The notes beneath the pieces were generated by a model, which worked only from the letters and a program-made list of their open reading frames with translations, searched no databases and was not told the DNA's origin. A stretch of 9,894 bases of DNA, from the NCBI GenBank assembly GCA_028290305.1, contig JAQGKC010000278.1:1-9894 (forward strand), given 5' to 3'. Source of the DNA: Bradyrhizobium sp. Its GTDB lineage: Bacteria; Pseudomonadota; Alphaproteobacteria; Rhizobiales; Xanthobacteraceae. Each line of letters begins with the position of its first letter. Position 1 is the stretch's first letter. Shown here one piece after another: positions 1-7,546 of the stretch. The translations under genes and the position numbers were made by a program.

Positions 1-2150
1 TCTACGACCAGAAGACCAAGCGGCTTCATGCCGAAGGCAACATCCGCATGACCGATGCGGACGGCAAAATCACCTACGCCAATATTATGGATTTGAGCGA
101 CGACTACCGCGACGGTTTCGTCGATTCGTTGCGCGTCGACACCGCCGATCAGACGCGAATGGCCGCCACGCGTGCGGACCGCTCTAGCGGCAACTACACC
201 GTCTTCGAGAACGGTGTCTACACCGCCTGCCAACCCTGCCGGGACGATCCGAAGAAGCCGCCCTTGTGGCAGGTCAAGGGCGCACGCATCATTCACGACC
301 AGACCGACAAGATGCTGTACTTCGAGAATGCGCAGCTGGAATTCTTCGGTGTTCCGATGGCCTATCTGCCGTATTTTTCGACGCCCGATCCGACCGTGAA
401 GCGCAAGACCGGTTTCTTGATGCCAGCCTTCACCTCGTACACGGCCTTCGGGTATGGCGTTGAAGTTCCGTTCTACTGGGCAATCGCTCCCGACTACGAC
501 GCGACCTTCAGCCCACGTTTCACATCCAAGCAGGGCGTGTTGTTCCAGGCCGAGTTCCGTCAGCGGCTGATCAACGGATCGTATCAAATCCGCGCCTATG
601 GCATCGACCAGCAGAACCCGGGAGACTTCGTCGGCCAGCCCGGAGACCGTCAATTCCGTGGCGGCGTCGAAAGCAAGGGTCAATTCGCGCTCAACGATAA
701 GTGGGTATGGGGCTGGGACGGCGTCCTGCTCTCCGACTACTACTTCATGTCCGACTACAGGCTGGCCCAGTACAAGGATCCGCTGGGCTCGTTCCTGAAC
801 CTGCCGACCGAAGCCATCTCCCAGCTTTATCTGACCGGCGTGGGCGATCGCAGCTACTTCGACGCGCGCACGATCTACTATCTGAGTTTTTCAGGTCTGC
901 AGAATCAGGTGCCCGTCGTTGCGCCGGTGATCGACTATTCGAACGTGATCAACCACTCGGTCCTGGGTGGAGAGTTCAGCTATAAGACGAACTTCACCAA
1001 CCTGACCCGCGAAACCGCGGCTTTCGATCCGATCAATGCAGCGGCCAGCGCCAACGGCACATGCCTGCCGACTTCAGCCGATCCGGCCAGGAATATAACC
1101 CCCGCAAACTGCCTGCTGCGGGGCATGCCCGGCACCTATACGCGATTGACGGGTGAGGCGGATTGGCGCCGTTCGTTCACCGATTCCGCGGGTGAAATCT
1201 GGACGCCGTTTGCAAGCATCCGCGCGGATGCGATCGATGCCTCGATTTCGAATCAGCCCGGCGTTTCGAACTTCCTCCCGACCGGCGATACGCAAGCCCT
1301 GCGTGTGATGCCCACGGTCGGCCTCGAATATCGCTAGCCCTTCATCAACGTTCAGCCGTGGGGCACCACGACCATCGAACCGATCGCGCAGGTCATCATT
1401 CGTCCCAATGAGTCCTACGCGGGCAAGCTTCCCAACGAAGACGCCCAGAGCATGAGCTTCGACACCAGCAATCTGTTCAGCGTCGACAAATTCTCAGGCT
1501 ATGATCGCGTCGAAGGTGGCGGCCGCGCCAATGCCGGCGTGCAGGCGACAACGCAATTCGACCATGGCGGCTCCGTCACTGCGGTGTTCGGGCAATCCTA
1601 CCAGTTGTTCGGCCTGAATTCCTTTGCGGTGGCCGACGTAACCAATACCGCGTTGGACTCCGGTCTGGATAAGCCGGTATCAGACTATGTCGGCAGCCTC
1701 AGCTATTCGCCCAACAGGACGTATACTTTCAGCACGCGCGCGCGACTCGACGAGGCGACCGGGAGCGTCCAGCGCTTCGAGGCCGAAGGCCGCGCCAACT
1801 TCGACCGCTGGTCGGTCAGCCTGTTGTACGGCGACTATGCCCCGCAACCGGAGTTGGGATACCTGACGCGGCGCGAAGGTATTCTCGGCACCGGCTCGGT
1901 CAAGCTGGCGGCCAACTGGGTCGTGACCGGAGCGGCCCGATGGGATCTTGTCGCGAACCAACTCAACCAATATGTGATCGGCGCCGGGTATGTGGACGAC
2001 TGCTTCGTGCTGGCGGCCAACTACGTCACGTCCTACACCTATGCCGCCGGCACCGCGCCGCCTGTGCTCAGCCACGCCTTTATGCTGCAGATCGGCCTGC
2101 GGACCATTGCCAACACGTCCACGACAGCTGGCGGCGGAGTTGTCCAATAG
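1..2150 (+). pseudogene. lptD: LPS-assembly protein LptD, 5' end outside the window, interrupted by one in-frame amber codon
   Basis: LptD is the outer-membrane beta-barrel that, with the lipoprotein LptE, inserts lipopolysaccharide into the outer leaflet. The reading frame is open from position 3, so the true start lies upstream. The first ~75 visible residues are the end of the periplasmic OstA/jellyroll domain; a CQPC motif (228-239) follows, then the barrel domain (e.g. LEFFGVPMAYLPYF, KRKTGFLMPAF). The frame is cut by TAG at 1335-1337 (visible codon 445) and then continues in exactly the same frame, without a shift, through PFINVQPWGTTTIEPIAQ and VDKFSGYDRVEGGGRAN to TAG at 2148-2150. 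A late Cys (2001-2003, VDDCF) is probably a disulfide partner, as in E. coli LptD, where cysteine pairs mature the protein. About 270 codons, the second half of the barrel, lie beyond the stop, so a truncated product should not work. Identification is firm. Whether the stop is real, a sequencing error or read through cannot be told here. Confidence 0.9.
1335..1337 (+). other. In-frame TAG (amber) codon inside lptD
   Basis: The codons around it read Gly-Leu-Glu-Tyr-Arg-TAG-Pro-Phe-Ile-Asn, in the frame used both before and after. LptD proteins of this group, as I recall them, carry a Tyr at this place (EYRYPF). A single third-base change from TAC or TAT to TAG would explain it. No compensating frameshift or other lesion is seen in either half. 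The next in-frame ATG is at 1452, 114 nt further on. It lacks a good Shine-Dalgarno and lies in the middle of the barrel, so re-initiation would not give a functional product. Confidence 0.93.
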
Positions 2151-2167
2151 AACCGGCGTCGGCCCGG

Positions 2168-2184
2168 GCCCGCTACCGGCGGGC
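2168..2184 (+). other. GC-rich hairpin between lptD and surA
   Basis: GCCCGC (2168-2173) and GCGGGC (2179-2184) are perfect reverse complements around a 5-nt loop, TACCG. The sequence just before it, GGCCCGGGCC (2161-2170), is a perfect 10-bp palindrome that overlaps the left arm, so two alternative folds are possible. No T run follows, so this is not a standard intrinsic terminator. It may be an mRNA processing or stability element, or chance structure in GC-rich spacer DNA. The whole lptD-surA gap is 84 nt. Confidence 0.4.
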
Positions 2185-2234
2185 GAATTGCCAGTGCCTC
2201 GCGGACCCGATTCGAACCGTTTGACATAGCGAAG

Positions 2235-3176
2235 ATGATCATGACGACCACATTCTTTCAGCGCCTTTCGCTTCCCATCCTGGGTTGTGCTGCGGTCCTG
2301 GTCTTGATGGGTTGCGGAACGCCGTCATATGCGCAAACCGTCGCCGTCATGGTCAATGGCGAACCCATCACCAATTACGACATCGAACAGCGCAGCAAGC
2401 TGGACTTCCTGTCGACACACAAACAGCCGGTCCGACAGGAAGTGATCGACGAACTGATCGATCAAAAGGTGAAGATCAAGGAAGCGAAGCAATTCGGCGT
2501 CGACCCAACCGCTTCGGATATCGACTCCGCGTTCAACGAGATGAGTTCGCGGATGCGTTTGACCCCCGATCAACTCACCAAATCTCTCGAAAGTCAGGGC
2601 ATTCGGTCCGAAACGCTGAAGGACCGCATCAAGGCCGAGATGGTCTGGTCCAGCCTGGTGCGCGGGCGATACAAGGAGAGCCTCCAGGTCGGCGAGAAAG
2701 AGGTCGCCGCCGCCGTCCAGGTCAAGGGAGACGAGAAGCAGGAACCCGAAAGCTTCGAATACAAGATGCAGCCGATCGTGTTGATCGTCCCGCGCGGATC
2801 TGCCCCTGCTGCCATCGAGGCCAGGCGCAAGGAGGCCGAAGCCCTCCGCGACCGCGTGCAGACCTGCGATGAAGCGAACGCATTCTTCAAATCCATGCCA
2901 AATGCCGCGATACGCGGTGCCGTGACAAAAACCTCGGCCGATATACCCGCTGTGCTTCGTGAAGTGCTCGACAAAACCCCGATCGGCCATTTGACCGCGC
3001 CTGAAGTGACGAAACAGGGCGTGGAGATGGTTGCGCTCTGCGGCAGGAATCCGACGACCGTCGACACCCCGCAAAAAAAGGAAATCCGGGACAAGATGTT
3101 TGCCCAGAAATTCGAGGCGAAGTCGAAAGCGTATCTGCAGCAAATCCGCAAAGCCGCGATGATCGAATATCGTTGA
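2235..3176 (+). CDS. surA: SurA-type periplasmic peptidyl-prolyl isomerase / outer-membrane protein chaperone
   Basis: This is a periplasmic chaperone that binds unfolded beta-barrel proteins on the way to the BAM complex. In E. coli, LptD is a known client, which fits its place directly after lptD. The product is 313 aa. Residues 1-33 form a signal peptide with probable cleavage after Ser-Tyr-Ala33. VAVMVNGEPITNYDIEQR (36-53) opens the SurA N-terminal domain, which runs to about residue 150. Residues ~172-270 form a single, divergent parvulin-like domain ending in LDKTPIGHLTAPE and a conserved-looking MVALCG. Cys211 and Cys269 could pair. E. coli SurA is longer (about 430 aa) with two parvulin domains; the one-domain form is usual in alphaproteobacteria. 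The start may be ATG 2235 or ATG 2241; neither has a strong Shine-Dalgarno. VLMGC at residues 23-27 also fits a lipobox, so a lipoprotein form is possible. The specific name rests on family and context. Confidence 0.88.
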   Translation: MIMTTTFFQRLSLPILGCAAVLVLMGCGTPSYAQTVAVMVNGEPITNYDIEQRSKLDFLSTHKQPVRQEVIDELIDQKVKIKEAKQFGVDPTASDIDSAFNEMSSRMRLTPDQLTKSLESQGIRSETLKDRIKAEMVWSSLVRGRYKESLQVGEKEVAAAVQVKGDEKQEPESFEYKMQPIVLIVPRGSAPAAIEARRKEAEALRDRVQTCDEANAFFKSMPNAAIRGAVTKTSADIPAVLREVLDKTPIGHLTAPEVTKQGVEMVALCGRNPTTVDTPQKKEIRDKMFAQKFEAKSKAYLQQIRKAAMIEYR

Positions 3177-4180
3177 TGGCAAAACCCCTCGCGCTGACTT
3201 CAGGCGAACCCGCGGGTATCGGGCCCGACATCGCGATCGAAGCGTGGCTGCGCCGCAATGAGCTGAATCTCCCGGCCTTCTACCTGCTCGGCGATCGCGA
3301 CTTTCTCAGTGATCGGGCAAAGGCTCTCGGGCTAGACGTCAAGCTCGCCGAGGTTCGCGCCGAGGATGCACTCGCTACATTCGCGGACGCATTGCCGGTC
3401 GTCGCGACCGGCGCCCCGGCGACGGCACGGCCCGGGCAACCGGACAGCACCAGTGCGGACGCAGCCATAGCTTCCATTCGTCAGGCGGTTGGCGATGTCG
3501 TCGCCGGACGAGCCAGCGCGGTCGTCACCAATCCGATTGCCAAGAGCGTTCTCTACCGCGCCGGATTCCGCCACCCCGGCCATACCGAGTTTCTCGCCGA
3601 GCTCGCGGCGACCGGCGGCCATGCGCCGCAGCCGGTGATGATGCTGTGGTCCCCTGCCCTCGTCGTTGTGCCCGTGACGATCCATCTCTCGCTGCGTGAC
3701 GCGATCGCGCAGTTGTCGAGCGACTTGATCGTCACGACAGCCCGCATAGCGGCTGCGGCTTTGAAGACCCGCTTCGGGCTCGCCAATCCGCGCCTTGCGA
3801 TATCCGGCCTCAATCCCCACGCCGGCGAATACGGCTCGCTCGGCACCGAGGACCAGATGATCGTGGCCCCTGCCATCGAAATCCTGCGCGCCGAGGGCAT
3901 CGAAGTCAGGGGGCCATTGCCGGCGGACACCATGTTCCACGACGCCGCGCGCAAAACCTATGATTGCGCGATCTGCATGTACCACGATCAGGCGCTGATC
4001 CCGGTCAAGACGCTGGCGTTCGACGACGCGGTCAACGTCACCCTGGGATTACCGTTCATTCGCACATCGCCTGACCATGGCACGGCCTTCGACATTGCCG
4101 GCACCGGCCGGGCCAACCCGTCGAGCCTGATCGCGGCACTGCAGCTTGCCGCCCGCATGGCGGCGACGCAGCCGGCATGA
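3176..4180 (+). CDS. pdxA: 4-hydroxythreonine-4-phosphate dehydrogenase
   Basis: PdxA is a cytoplasmic, metal- and NAD-dependent enzyme of the DXP-dependent vitamin B6 pathway. It oxidises 4-phosphohydroxy-L-threonine; the product decarboxylates and is condensed by PdxJ to pyridoxine phosphate. The 334-aa product matches the family's length and hallmarks: [12 protein letters not shown] at 7-18, HPGHTEF at 133-139, GLNPHAGE at 211-218, [12 protein letters not shown] at 267-278 and [16 protein letters not shown] at 296-311. His136, His215 and His270 correspond to the three metal-binding histidines of E. coli PdxA. I chose ATG 3176 over the TTG one codon upstream. It overlaps the surA stop by one base (TGATG), the classic arrangement for translational coupling, and it gives the usual N-terminus. 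The end overlaps rsmA by 4 nt. The neighbours surA and rsmA are standard for Proteobacteria. Confidence 0.97.
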   Translation: MAKPLALTSGEPAGIGPDIAIEAWLRRNELNLPAFYLLGDRDFLSDRAKALGLDVKLAEVRAEDALATFADALPVVATGAPATARPGQPDSTSADAAIASIRQAVGDVVAGRASAVVTNPIAKSVLYRAGFRHPGHTEFLAELAATGGHAPQPVMMLWSPALVVVPVTIHLSLRDAIAQLSSDLIVTTARIAAAALKTRFGLANPRLAISGLNPHAGEYGSLGTEDQMIVAPAIEILRAEGIEVRGPLPADTMFHDAARKTYDCAICMYHDQALIPVKTLAFDDAVNVTLGLPFIRTSPDHGTAFDIAGTGRANPSSLIAALQLAARMAATQPA

Positions 4181-5043
4181 GCGCGATCGACGACCTCCCT
4201 CCGCTTCGCGAGGTCATTCGCCAGCACGCTTTGTCCGCCCGCAAATCGCTTGGGCAGAACTTTTTGCTGGATCTCAACCTCACCGCGCGGATCGCCCGCG
4301 CGGCGGGTCCCCTCGAAGATGCAACGATCATCGAAGTCGGCCCCGGTCCCGGCGGATTGACGCGCGCCTTGCTGGCGCTGGGCACGCGGCGCGTCATTGC
4401 CGTGGAGCGCGACCAGCGCGCACTGCCGGCGCTCGAAGAGATTGCAAGGCGCTATCCCGGGCGGCTGGAGATCATCTGCGCCGACGCGCAGCATTTCGAT
4501 CCACGGCCGCTGCTCGGCGACACCCGCGCTAAAATCGTCGCCAACCTGCCCTACAACATCGCCACCGCGCTCTTGATCGACTGGCTGTCGGTCGAGCCGT
4601 GGCCGCCATGGTACGATATGATGGTGCTGATGTTTCAGCGCGAGGTGGCCGAGCGCATCGTCGCGAGCGAGAATGACGAAGCCTATGGGCGGCTGGGAGT
4701 GCTCGCGAACTGGCGCGCCGAGACAAAAATCCTGTTCGACATTTCTCCGGCAGCGTTCGTGCCACAGCCCAAGGTCACCTCCTCCGTGGTCCGACTGGTG
4801 CCCCGAAGCGCGCCGGAGCCGTGCGAGCGCAGGGCGCTGGAGCAGGTGGCGGCGGCGGCGTTCGGCCAGCGGCGGAAAATGCTGCGGCAAAGCTTGAAAT
4901 CATTGGCGGTCGATCCGGGCCGGCTGGCCACCGCCGCGCATGTCGATTTGACGCGGCGCGCCGAAACCATTCCGGTTGGCGGCTTTGTTGCCATGGCCCG
5001 TGAATTGACCAATATACAAAGTGAAAAATTGAACGTGCCCTAA
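4177..5043 (+). CDS. rsmA: 16S rRNA (adenine1518/1519-N6) dimethyltransferase
   Basis: RsmA (KsgA) uses S-adenosylmethionine to dimethylate two adjacent adenines in the 3'-terminal helix of 16S rRNA, a late checkpoint of small-subunit assembly. Loss gives kasugamycin resistance. The 288-aa product has the full motif set: LGQNFLLD at 25-32, SAM-binding motif [11 protein letters not shown] at 53-62, the acidic VERD at 76-79, catalytic NLPYNI at 123-128 and [10 protein letters not shown] at 152-161. [12 protein letters not shown] at 194-205 and [14 protein letters not shown] at 228-241 lie in the C-terminal domain. The start ATG overlaps the pdxA stop (ATGA, 4177-4180), so translation is probably coupled. 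Nothing is missing or unusual. The last bases also begin the Shine-Dalgarno of the next gene. Confidence 0.97.
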   Translation: MSAIDDLPPLREVIRQHALSARKSLGQNFLLDLNLTARIARAAGPLEDATIIEVGPGPGGLTRALLALGTRRVIAVERDQRALPALEEIARRYPGRLEIICADAQHFDPRPLLGDTRAKIVANLPYNIATALLIDWLSVEPWPPWYDMMVLMFQREVAERIVASENDEAYGRLGVLANWRAETKILFDISPAAFVPQPKVTSSVVRLVPRSAPEPCERRALEQVAAAAFGQRRKMLRQSLKSLAVDPGRLATAAHVDLTRRAETIPVGGFVAMARELTNIQSEKLNVP

Positions 5044-5055
5044 GGAGAAAACCCC

Positions 5056-6114
5056 ATGGCGCAGATGCGACGCCAATCGTTGGTAAAATTCGATGCGCCC
5101 TTGTGCGAGACCATCGTCGAAACCCCGAAGCCGCAAGGCCGCGAGGTCCTGGTCCGGATCGAGCGTTGCGGATTGTGTCATTCCGACCTGCACATCCAGG
5201 ACGGTTACGCCGACCTCGGCGGCGGCAAGAAACTCGACACCACCCGTGGCATGACGCTGCCGTTCACGCTGGGACACGAGATCGCCGGGATCGTCGAGGA
5301 AGTTGGTCCGGATGTTTCGAAGGACCTGATCGGCACAAAGAAAGCGGTATTCCCCTGGATCGGCTGCGGCCAATGCCGCGACTGTCTCAACGGCGATGAG
5401 AATCTTTGCGTCAAGCAGCGCTTTCTCGGCGTTGCCATCGACGGTGGCTTCGCCAGCCATGTGCTGGTGCCGGACGCGAAATACCTGCTGGATTACGATC
5501 CGCTGCCGGTCAATCAGGCGGCGACCTTGATGTGCTCCGGTGTAACCGCCTATGGCGCCCTGAAGCGCCTGGTCGACCGGCCGCGGCAGCGCAATCTGCT
5601 GCTGATCGGACTTGGCGGCGTCGGCATGATGGGGCTCTCTTTCGCGCAAGCCATGTTCAAGCAGGCAATCTCGGTCGCGGATTTGAGCCCGGCGGCGCGC
5701 GAGGCGGCGCTGAAGAGCGGCGCAGCGGTCGCCTACGATCCGTCCGAGCCCGACGTGGTCAAACGCATCATCAAGGAAACCGAGGGCGGCTTCGATGAGA
5801 TCGTCGATTTTGCCGGCAACGAAAAATCGATGGCGTTTGCGGTCTCGGTGGTCGCGCGCGGCGGCAAGATCGTGGTCTCCGGACTGATGGGCGGCAATTT
5901 CAGCCTGCCGATGGTACAATGGATCTACAAGCGCATGACGATCGAGGGCTTCATGGTCGGAACGCTGACCGAGGCACAGGAATTGATGGCGCTCGCGCGC
6001 GCCGGGAAGATCAAGCCGACGCCGATGAAAGAAGAGCCGATGGGTGACGTCCAGAAGTGGATCGACGAATTGCGGGCCGGAAAGGTCGTCGGACGCATCG
6101 TGCTGAAAAACTGA
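5056..6114 (+). CDS. Zinc-dependent medium-chain alcohol dehydrogenase (MDR superfamily)
   Basis: This is a cytoplasmic dehydrogenase interconverting an alcohol and an aldehyde or ketone; the substrate cannot be read from the sequence. The GroES-like half shows catalytic zinc ligands Cys41 (GLCHSDLH), His74-Glu75 (LGHEIAG) and Cys159 (LMCSGVTAYG). A structural zinc site is complete: Cys104, Cys107, Cys110 and Cys118 (GCGQCRDC...C). The Rossmann half has GLGGVG at 184-189 and an acidic residue after the second strand (VAD, Asp208), which favours NAD over NADP. Its 352-aa length is typical. A strong AAGGAG (5042-5047) sits 8 nt before ATG and overlaps the rsmA stop; the gap to rsmA is 12 nt, so read-through from the operon is likely. 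An insert-like GYADLGGGKKLDTTRGM (50-66) before the His-Glu pair may help place the subfamily. It has no evident link with B6 or rRNA metabolism. A role shared with the downstream binding protein is possible but unproven. Confidence 0.92.
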   Translation: MAQMRRQSLVKFDAPLCETIVETPKPQGREVLVRIERCGLCHSDLHIQDGYADLGGGKKLDTTRGMTLPFTLGHEIAGIVEEVGPDVSKDLIGTKKAVFPWIGCGQCRDCLNGDENLCVKQRFLGVAIDGGFASHVLVPDAKYLLDYDPLPVNQAATLMCSGVTAYGALKRLVDRPRQRNLLLIGLGGVGMMGLSFAQAMFKQAISVADLSPAAREAALKSGAAVAYDPSEPDVVKRIIKETEGGFDEIVDFAGNEKSMAFAVSVVARGGKIVVSGLMGGNFSLPMVQWIYKRMTIEGFMVGTLTEAQELMALARAGKIKPTPMKEEPMGDVQKWIDELRAGKVVGRIVLKN

Positions 6115-6146
6115 GGCCGATCTTTTTGTCAGCCTCGCCGGTTAAA

Positions 6147-6154
6147 AGGGGAGG
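6147..6154 (+). promoter_or_regulatory. Strong Shine-Dalgarno fixing a GTG start
   Basis: AGGGGAGG lies 6 nt before the GTG at 6161. It decides for this non-ATG start, because the next in-frame candidate (GTG 6194) would remove most of the signal peptide. A second GGAGG occurs just inside the gene (6168-6172) but has no start codon at a usable distance. Confidence 0.75.
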
Positions 6155-6160
6155 ACTCTC

Positions 6161-7375
6161 GTGCTCTGGAGGAACAGCTCGAAATTAAGCGCTGTGGCTG
6201 CGCTTGCACTGACCTTCGCCGCGTCGCCGGCCTTGGCGCAGAAGCAATACGGTCCTGGTGTCACCGACAGCGAAATCAAGATCGGCACCACCACGCCCTA
6301 TAGCGGCCCGGCGTCGGCATACGCGGCCGGCGCGATCTCCGCTACGGCTTATTTCACGATGATCAACGAACAGGGCGGCGTGAACGGCCGCAAGATCAAT
6401 TTTATCAGCCTTGACGATGCTTACAGTCCGCCCAAGACGGTGGAGCAAATTCGGCGCCTCGTCGAAAGCGACGAGGTGTTGTTTCTCGTCAATCCGGTCG
6501 GCACCGCCACCAATATGGCCGTGCTCAAATACCTCAACCAGAAAAAGGTCCCCACCCTTTTCATCGGTTCGGGCGCAACGATCTTCAACGATCCCGAACA
6601 TAATCCGTGGACGATGAGCTGGACGCCACATTATGCGTCGGAAGGCGAGATCTACGCCAAATACATTCTTTCGGTAAAACCCGACGCGAAGATTGCCATC
6701 CTGTCGCAGAACGACGATCTCGGTCGCGATTATCTGCTGGGATTCAAGCGCGGGCTCGGTGACAAGGCATCGACGATGATCGTATCGTCGCAGACTTACA
6801 ACACCAGCGATCCGACGGTGGATTCCCAGGTCGTTACGCTGAAGGCTTCGGGTGCGGACGTATTTCTGATCGTCACGGTGCCGAAATTCTCTGCGCAAGC
6901 CATTCGCAAAGCCTATGACATCGACTGGCACCCGCTGAAATTCGTTATCGGCGTCGGCTCGTCGATTGCGGGCGCGATCAGGCCGGCCGGATTTGAAGCA
7001 TCAAAAGGCGTTATCTCCGCGGCCTATCAAAAAGATCCGGCCGATCCGCAGTGGAAAGACGATCCGGCCATGAAGGCCTGGAACGTGTGGATGGATAAAT
7101 ACAACCCGCGCGTCGACAGAAGCGACTACTACGCGCCCTATGGTTACAATATCGGTTTCGCGGTGGTGCAGATCCTCAAGCAGTGCGGCGACGATCTTAC
7201 GCGCGAAAATATCATGAAGCACGCCTCCCACCTGGACATGGAGCTGCCGCTGCTGCTGCCGGGAATCCGCCTGAAGACCAGCCCGACAGATCTGCGCCCG
7301 ATCAAGCAGATGCGGCTGGTGCGTTTCGATGGCGAGCGCTACGTGCTGTTCAGCGACGTGATTGCGAGCGAGTAA
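6161..7375 (+). CDS. ABC transporter periplasmic substrate-binding protein, branched-chain amino acid/amide (LivJ-like, Peripla_BP_6) type
   Basis: This exported binding protein would capture a small ligand and hand it to an inner-membrane ABC permease. The 404-aa product begins at GTG with a clear signal peptide: basic start, hydrophobic core, cleavage after Ala-Leu-Ala26. The mature part shows the family's opening (VTDSEIKIGTTTPYSGPAS, ~34-52), then INEQGGVNGRKINFISLDD, SPPKTVEQIRRLVESDEV, AILSQNDDLGRDYLLGFK in the second lobe, and a C-terminal FDGERYVLFSDVIA. Such proteins in soil alphaproteobacteria bind branched-chain amino acids but also aromatic acids, amides and other carboxylates, so the ligand is open. 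No livFGHM-type permease or ATPase genes lie in the window. It starts 46 nt after the alcohol dehydrogenase on the same strand, so co-transcription is plausible. A hairpin and direct repeat follow the stop. Confidence 0.93.
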   Translation: MLWRNSSKLSAVAALALTFAASPALAQKQYGPGVTDSEIKIGTTTPYSGPASAYAAGAISATAYFTMINEQGGVNGRKINFISLDDAYSPPKTVEQIRRLVESDEVLFLVNPVGTATNMAVLKYLNQKKVPTLFIGSGATIFNDPEHNPWTMSWTPHYASEGEIYAKYILSVKPDAKIAILSQNDDLGRDYLLGFKRGLGDKASTMIVSSQTYNTSDPTVDSQVVTLKASGADVFLIVTVPKFSAQAIRKAYDIDWHPLKFVIGVGSSIAGAIRPAGFEASKGVISAAYQKDPADPQWKDDPAMKAWNVWMDKYNPRVDRSDYYAPYGYNIGFAVVQILKQCGDDLTRENIMKHASHLDMELPLLLPGIRLKTSPTDLRPIKQMRLVRFDGERYVLFSDVIASE

Positions 7376-7392
7376 CGCCGCTTTTCGCGGCG
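7376..7392 (+). terminator. Hairpin directly after the binding-protein gene, possible weak terminator
   Basis: CGCCGC (7376-7381) pairs perfectly with GCGGCG (7387-7392) around a TTTTC loop, starting at the base after the stop codon. A T run (7404-7408) exists only 12 nt further on, inside the second copy of the direct repeat, so this is not a textbook intrinsic terminator. A processing or stability hairpin is equally possible. Confidence 0.35.
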
Positions 7393-7422
7393 CCCGGCAG
7401 CGCTTTTTGCGGCGCCCGGCGA
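7379..7422. repeat. Tandem direct repeat, two 22-bp copies
   Basis: Copies at 7379-7400 and 7401-7422 share a 20-bp core with a single C/T difference at position 8 (CGCTTTT, then C or T, then GCGGCGCCCGGC). The last two bases also differ (AG and GA), giving 19 of 22 identities. The first copy overlaps the hairpin after the binding-protein gene. It looks like a local slippage duplication in the spacer. No third copy is visible in the window. Confidence 0.85.
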
Positions 7423-7536
7423 CTGAGGGCTTGCAAAGGCGAGCCCGAATTAAGCCCTATCCTGTCCGGAATTGCGGCGCATTGCGACCCAAGTCTTTGC
7501 GGAGATTTGGCGGGCGAAGTGTTCCGTAACATCGCC

Positions 7537-7540
7537 GGAG
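7537..7540 (+). promoter_or_regulatory. Shine-Dalgarno deciding the start of the uncharacterised gene
   Basis: GGAG, 6 nt before ATG 7547, supports this start over a TTG 75 nt upstream in the same frame. Only the ATG start places a signal peptide at the very N-terminus. Confidence 0.65.
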
Positions 7541-7546
7541 ATACCC

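Noticed and set aside
1452..2150. Open frame from ATG 1452 as a separate outer-membrane protein gene
   Set aside because: It is in the same frame as the upstream lptD part and the codons from 1338 to 1451 also encode normal LptD sequence, so it is the 3' part of the interrupted gene. There is no Shine-Dalgarno at 1452.
2221..2226. TTGACA, a perfect -35 box, just before surA
   Set aside because: No -10-like hexamer lies at 16-18 nt, and transcription would start inside surA.
2325..3182. Long antisense open frame (285 codons) over surA
   Set aside because: It mirrors the G/C codon bias of surA, has no recognisable domain and covers a clearly coding sense strand.
3988..4890. Long antisense open frame (300 codons) over pdxA and rsmA
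   Set aside because: Both sense genes are unmistakable. The antisense product is Arg/Gly/His-rich without motifs, typical of a shadow in GC-rich DNA.
4900..5919. Long antisense open frame (339 codons) over rsmA end and the alcohol dehydrogenase
   Set aside because: The sense strand has complete zinc and cofactor motifs. The antisense translation has no family signature and would have to span two well-supported genes.
7431..7462. Possible promoter (TTGCAA with CTATCC) before the uncharacterised gene
   Set aside because: The spacing is about 20 nt and the -10 match is poor. The 171-nt spacer may hold a promoter, but this one is not supported.
7472..7546. Upstream TTG start adding 25 residues to the uncharacterised protein
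   Set aside because: ATG 7547 has GGAG at the right distance and puts the signal peptide at the N-terminus; the extension would bury it.
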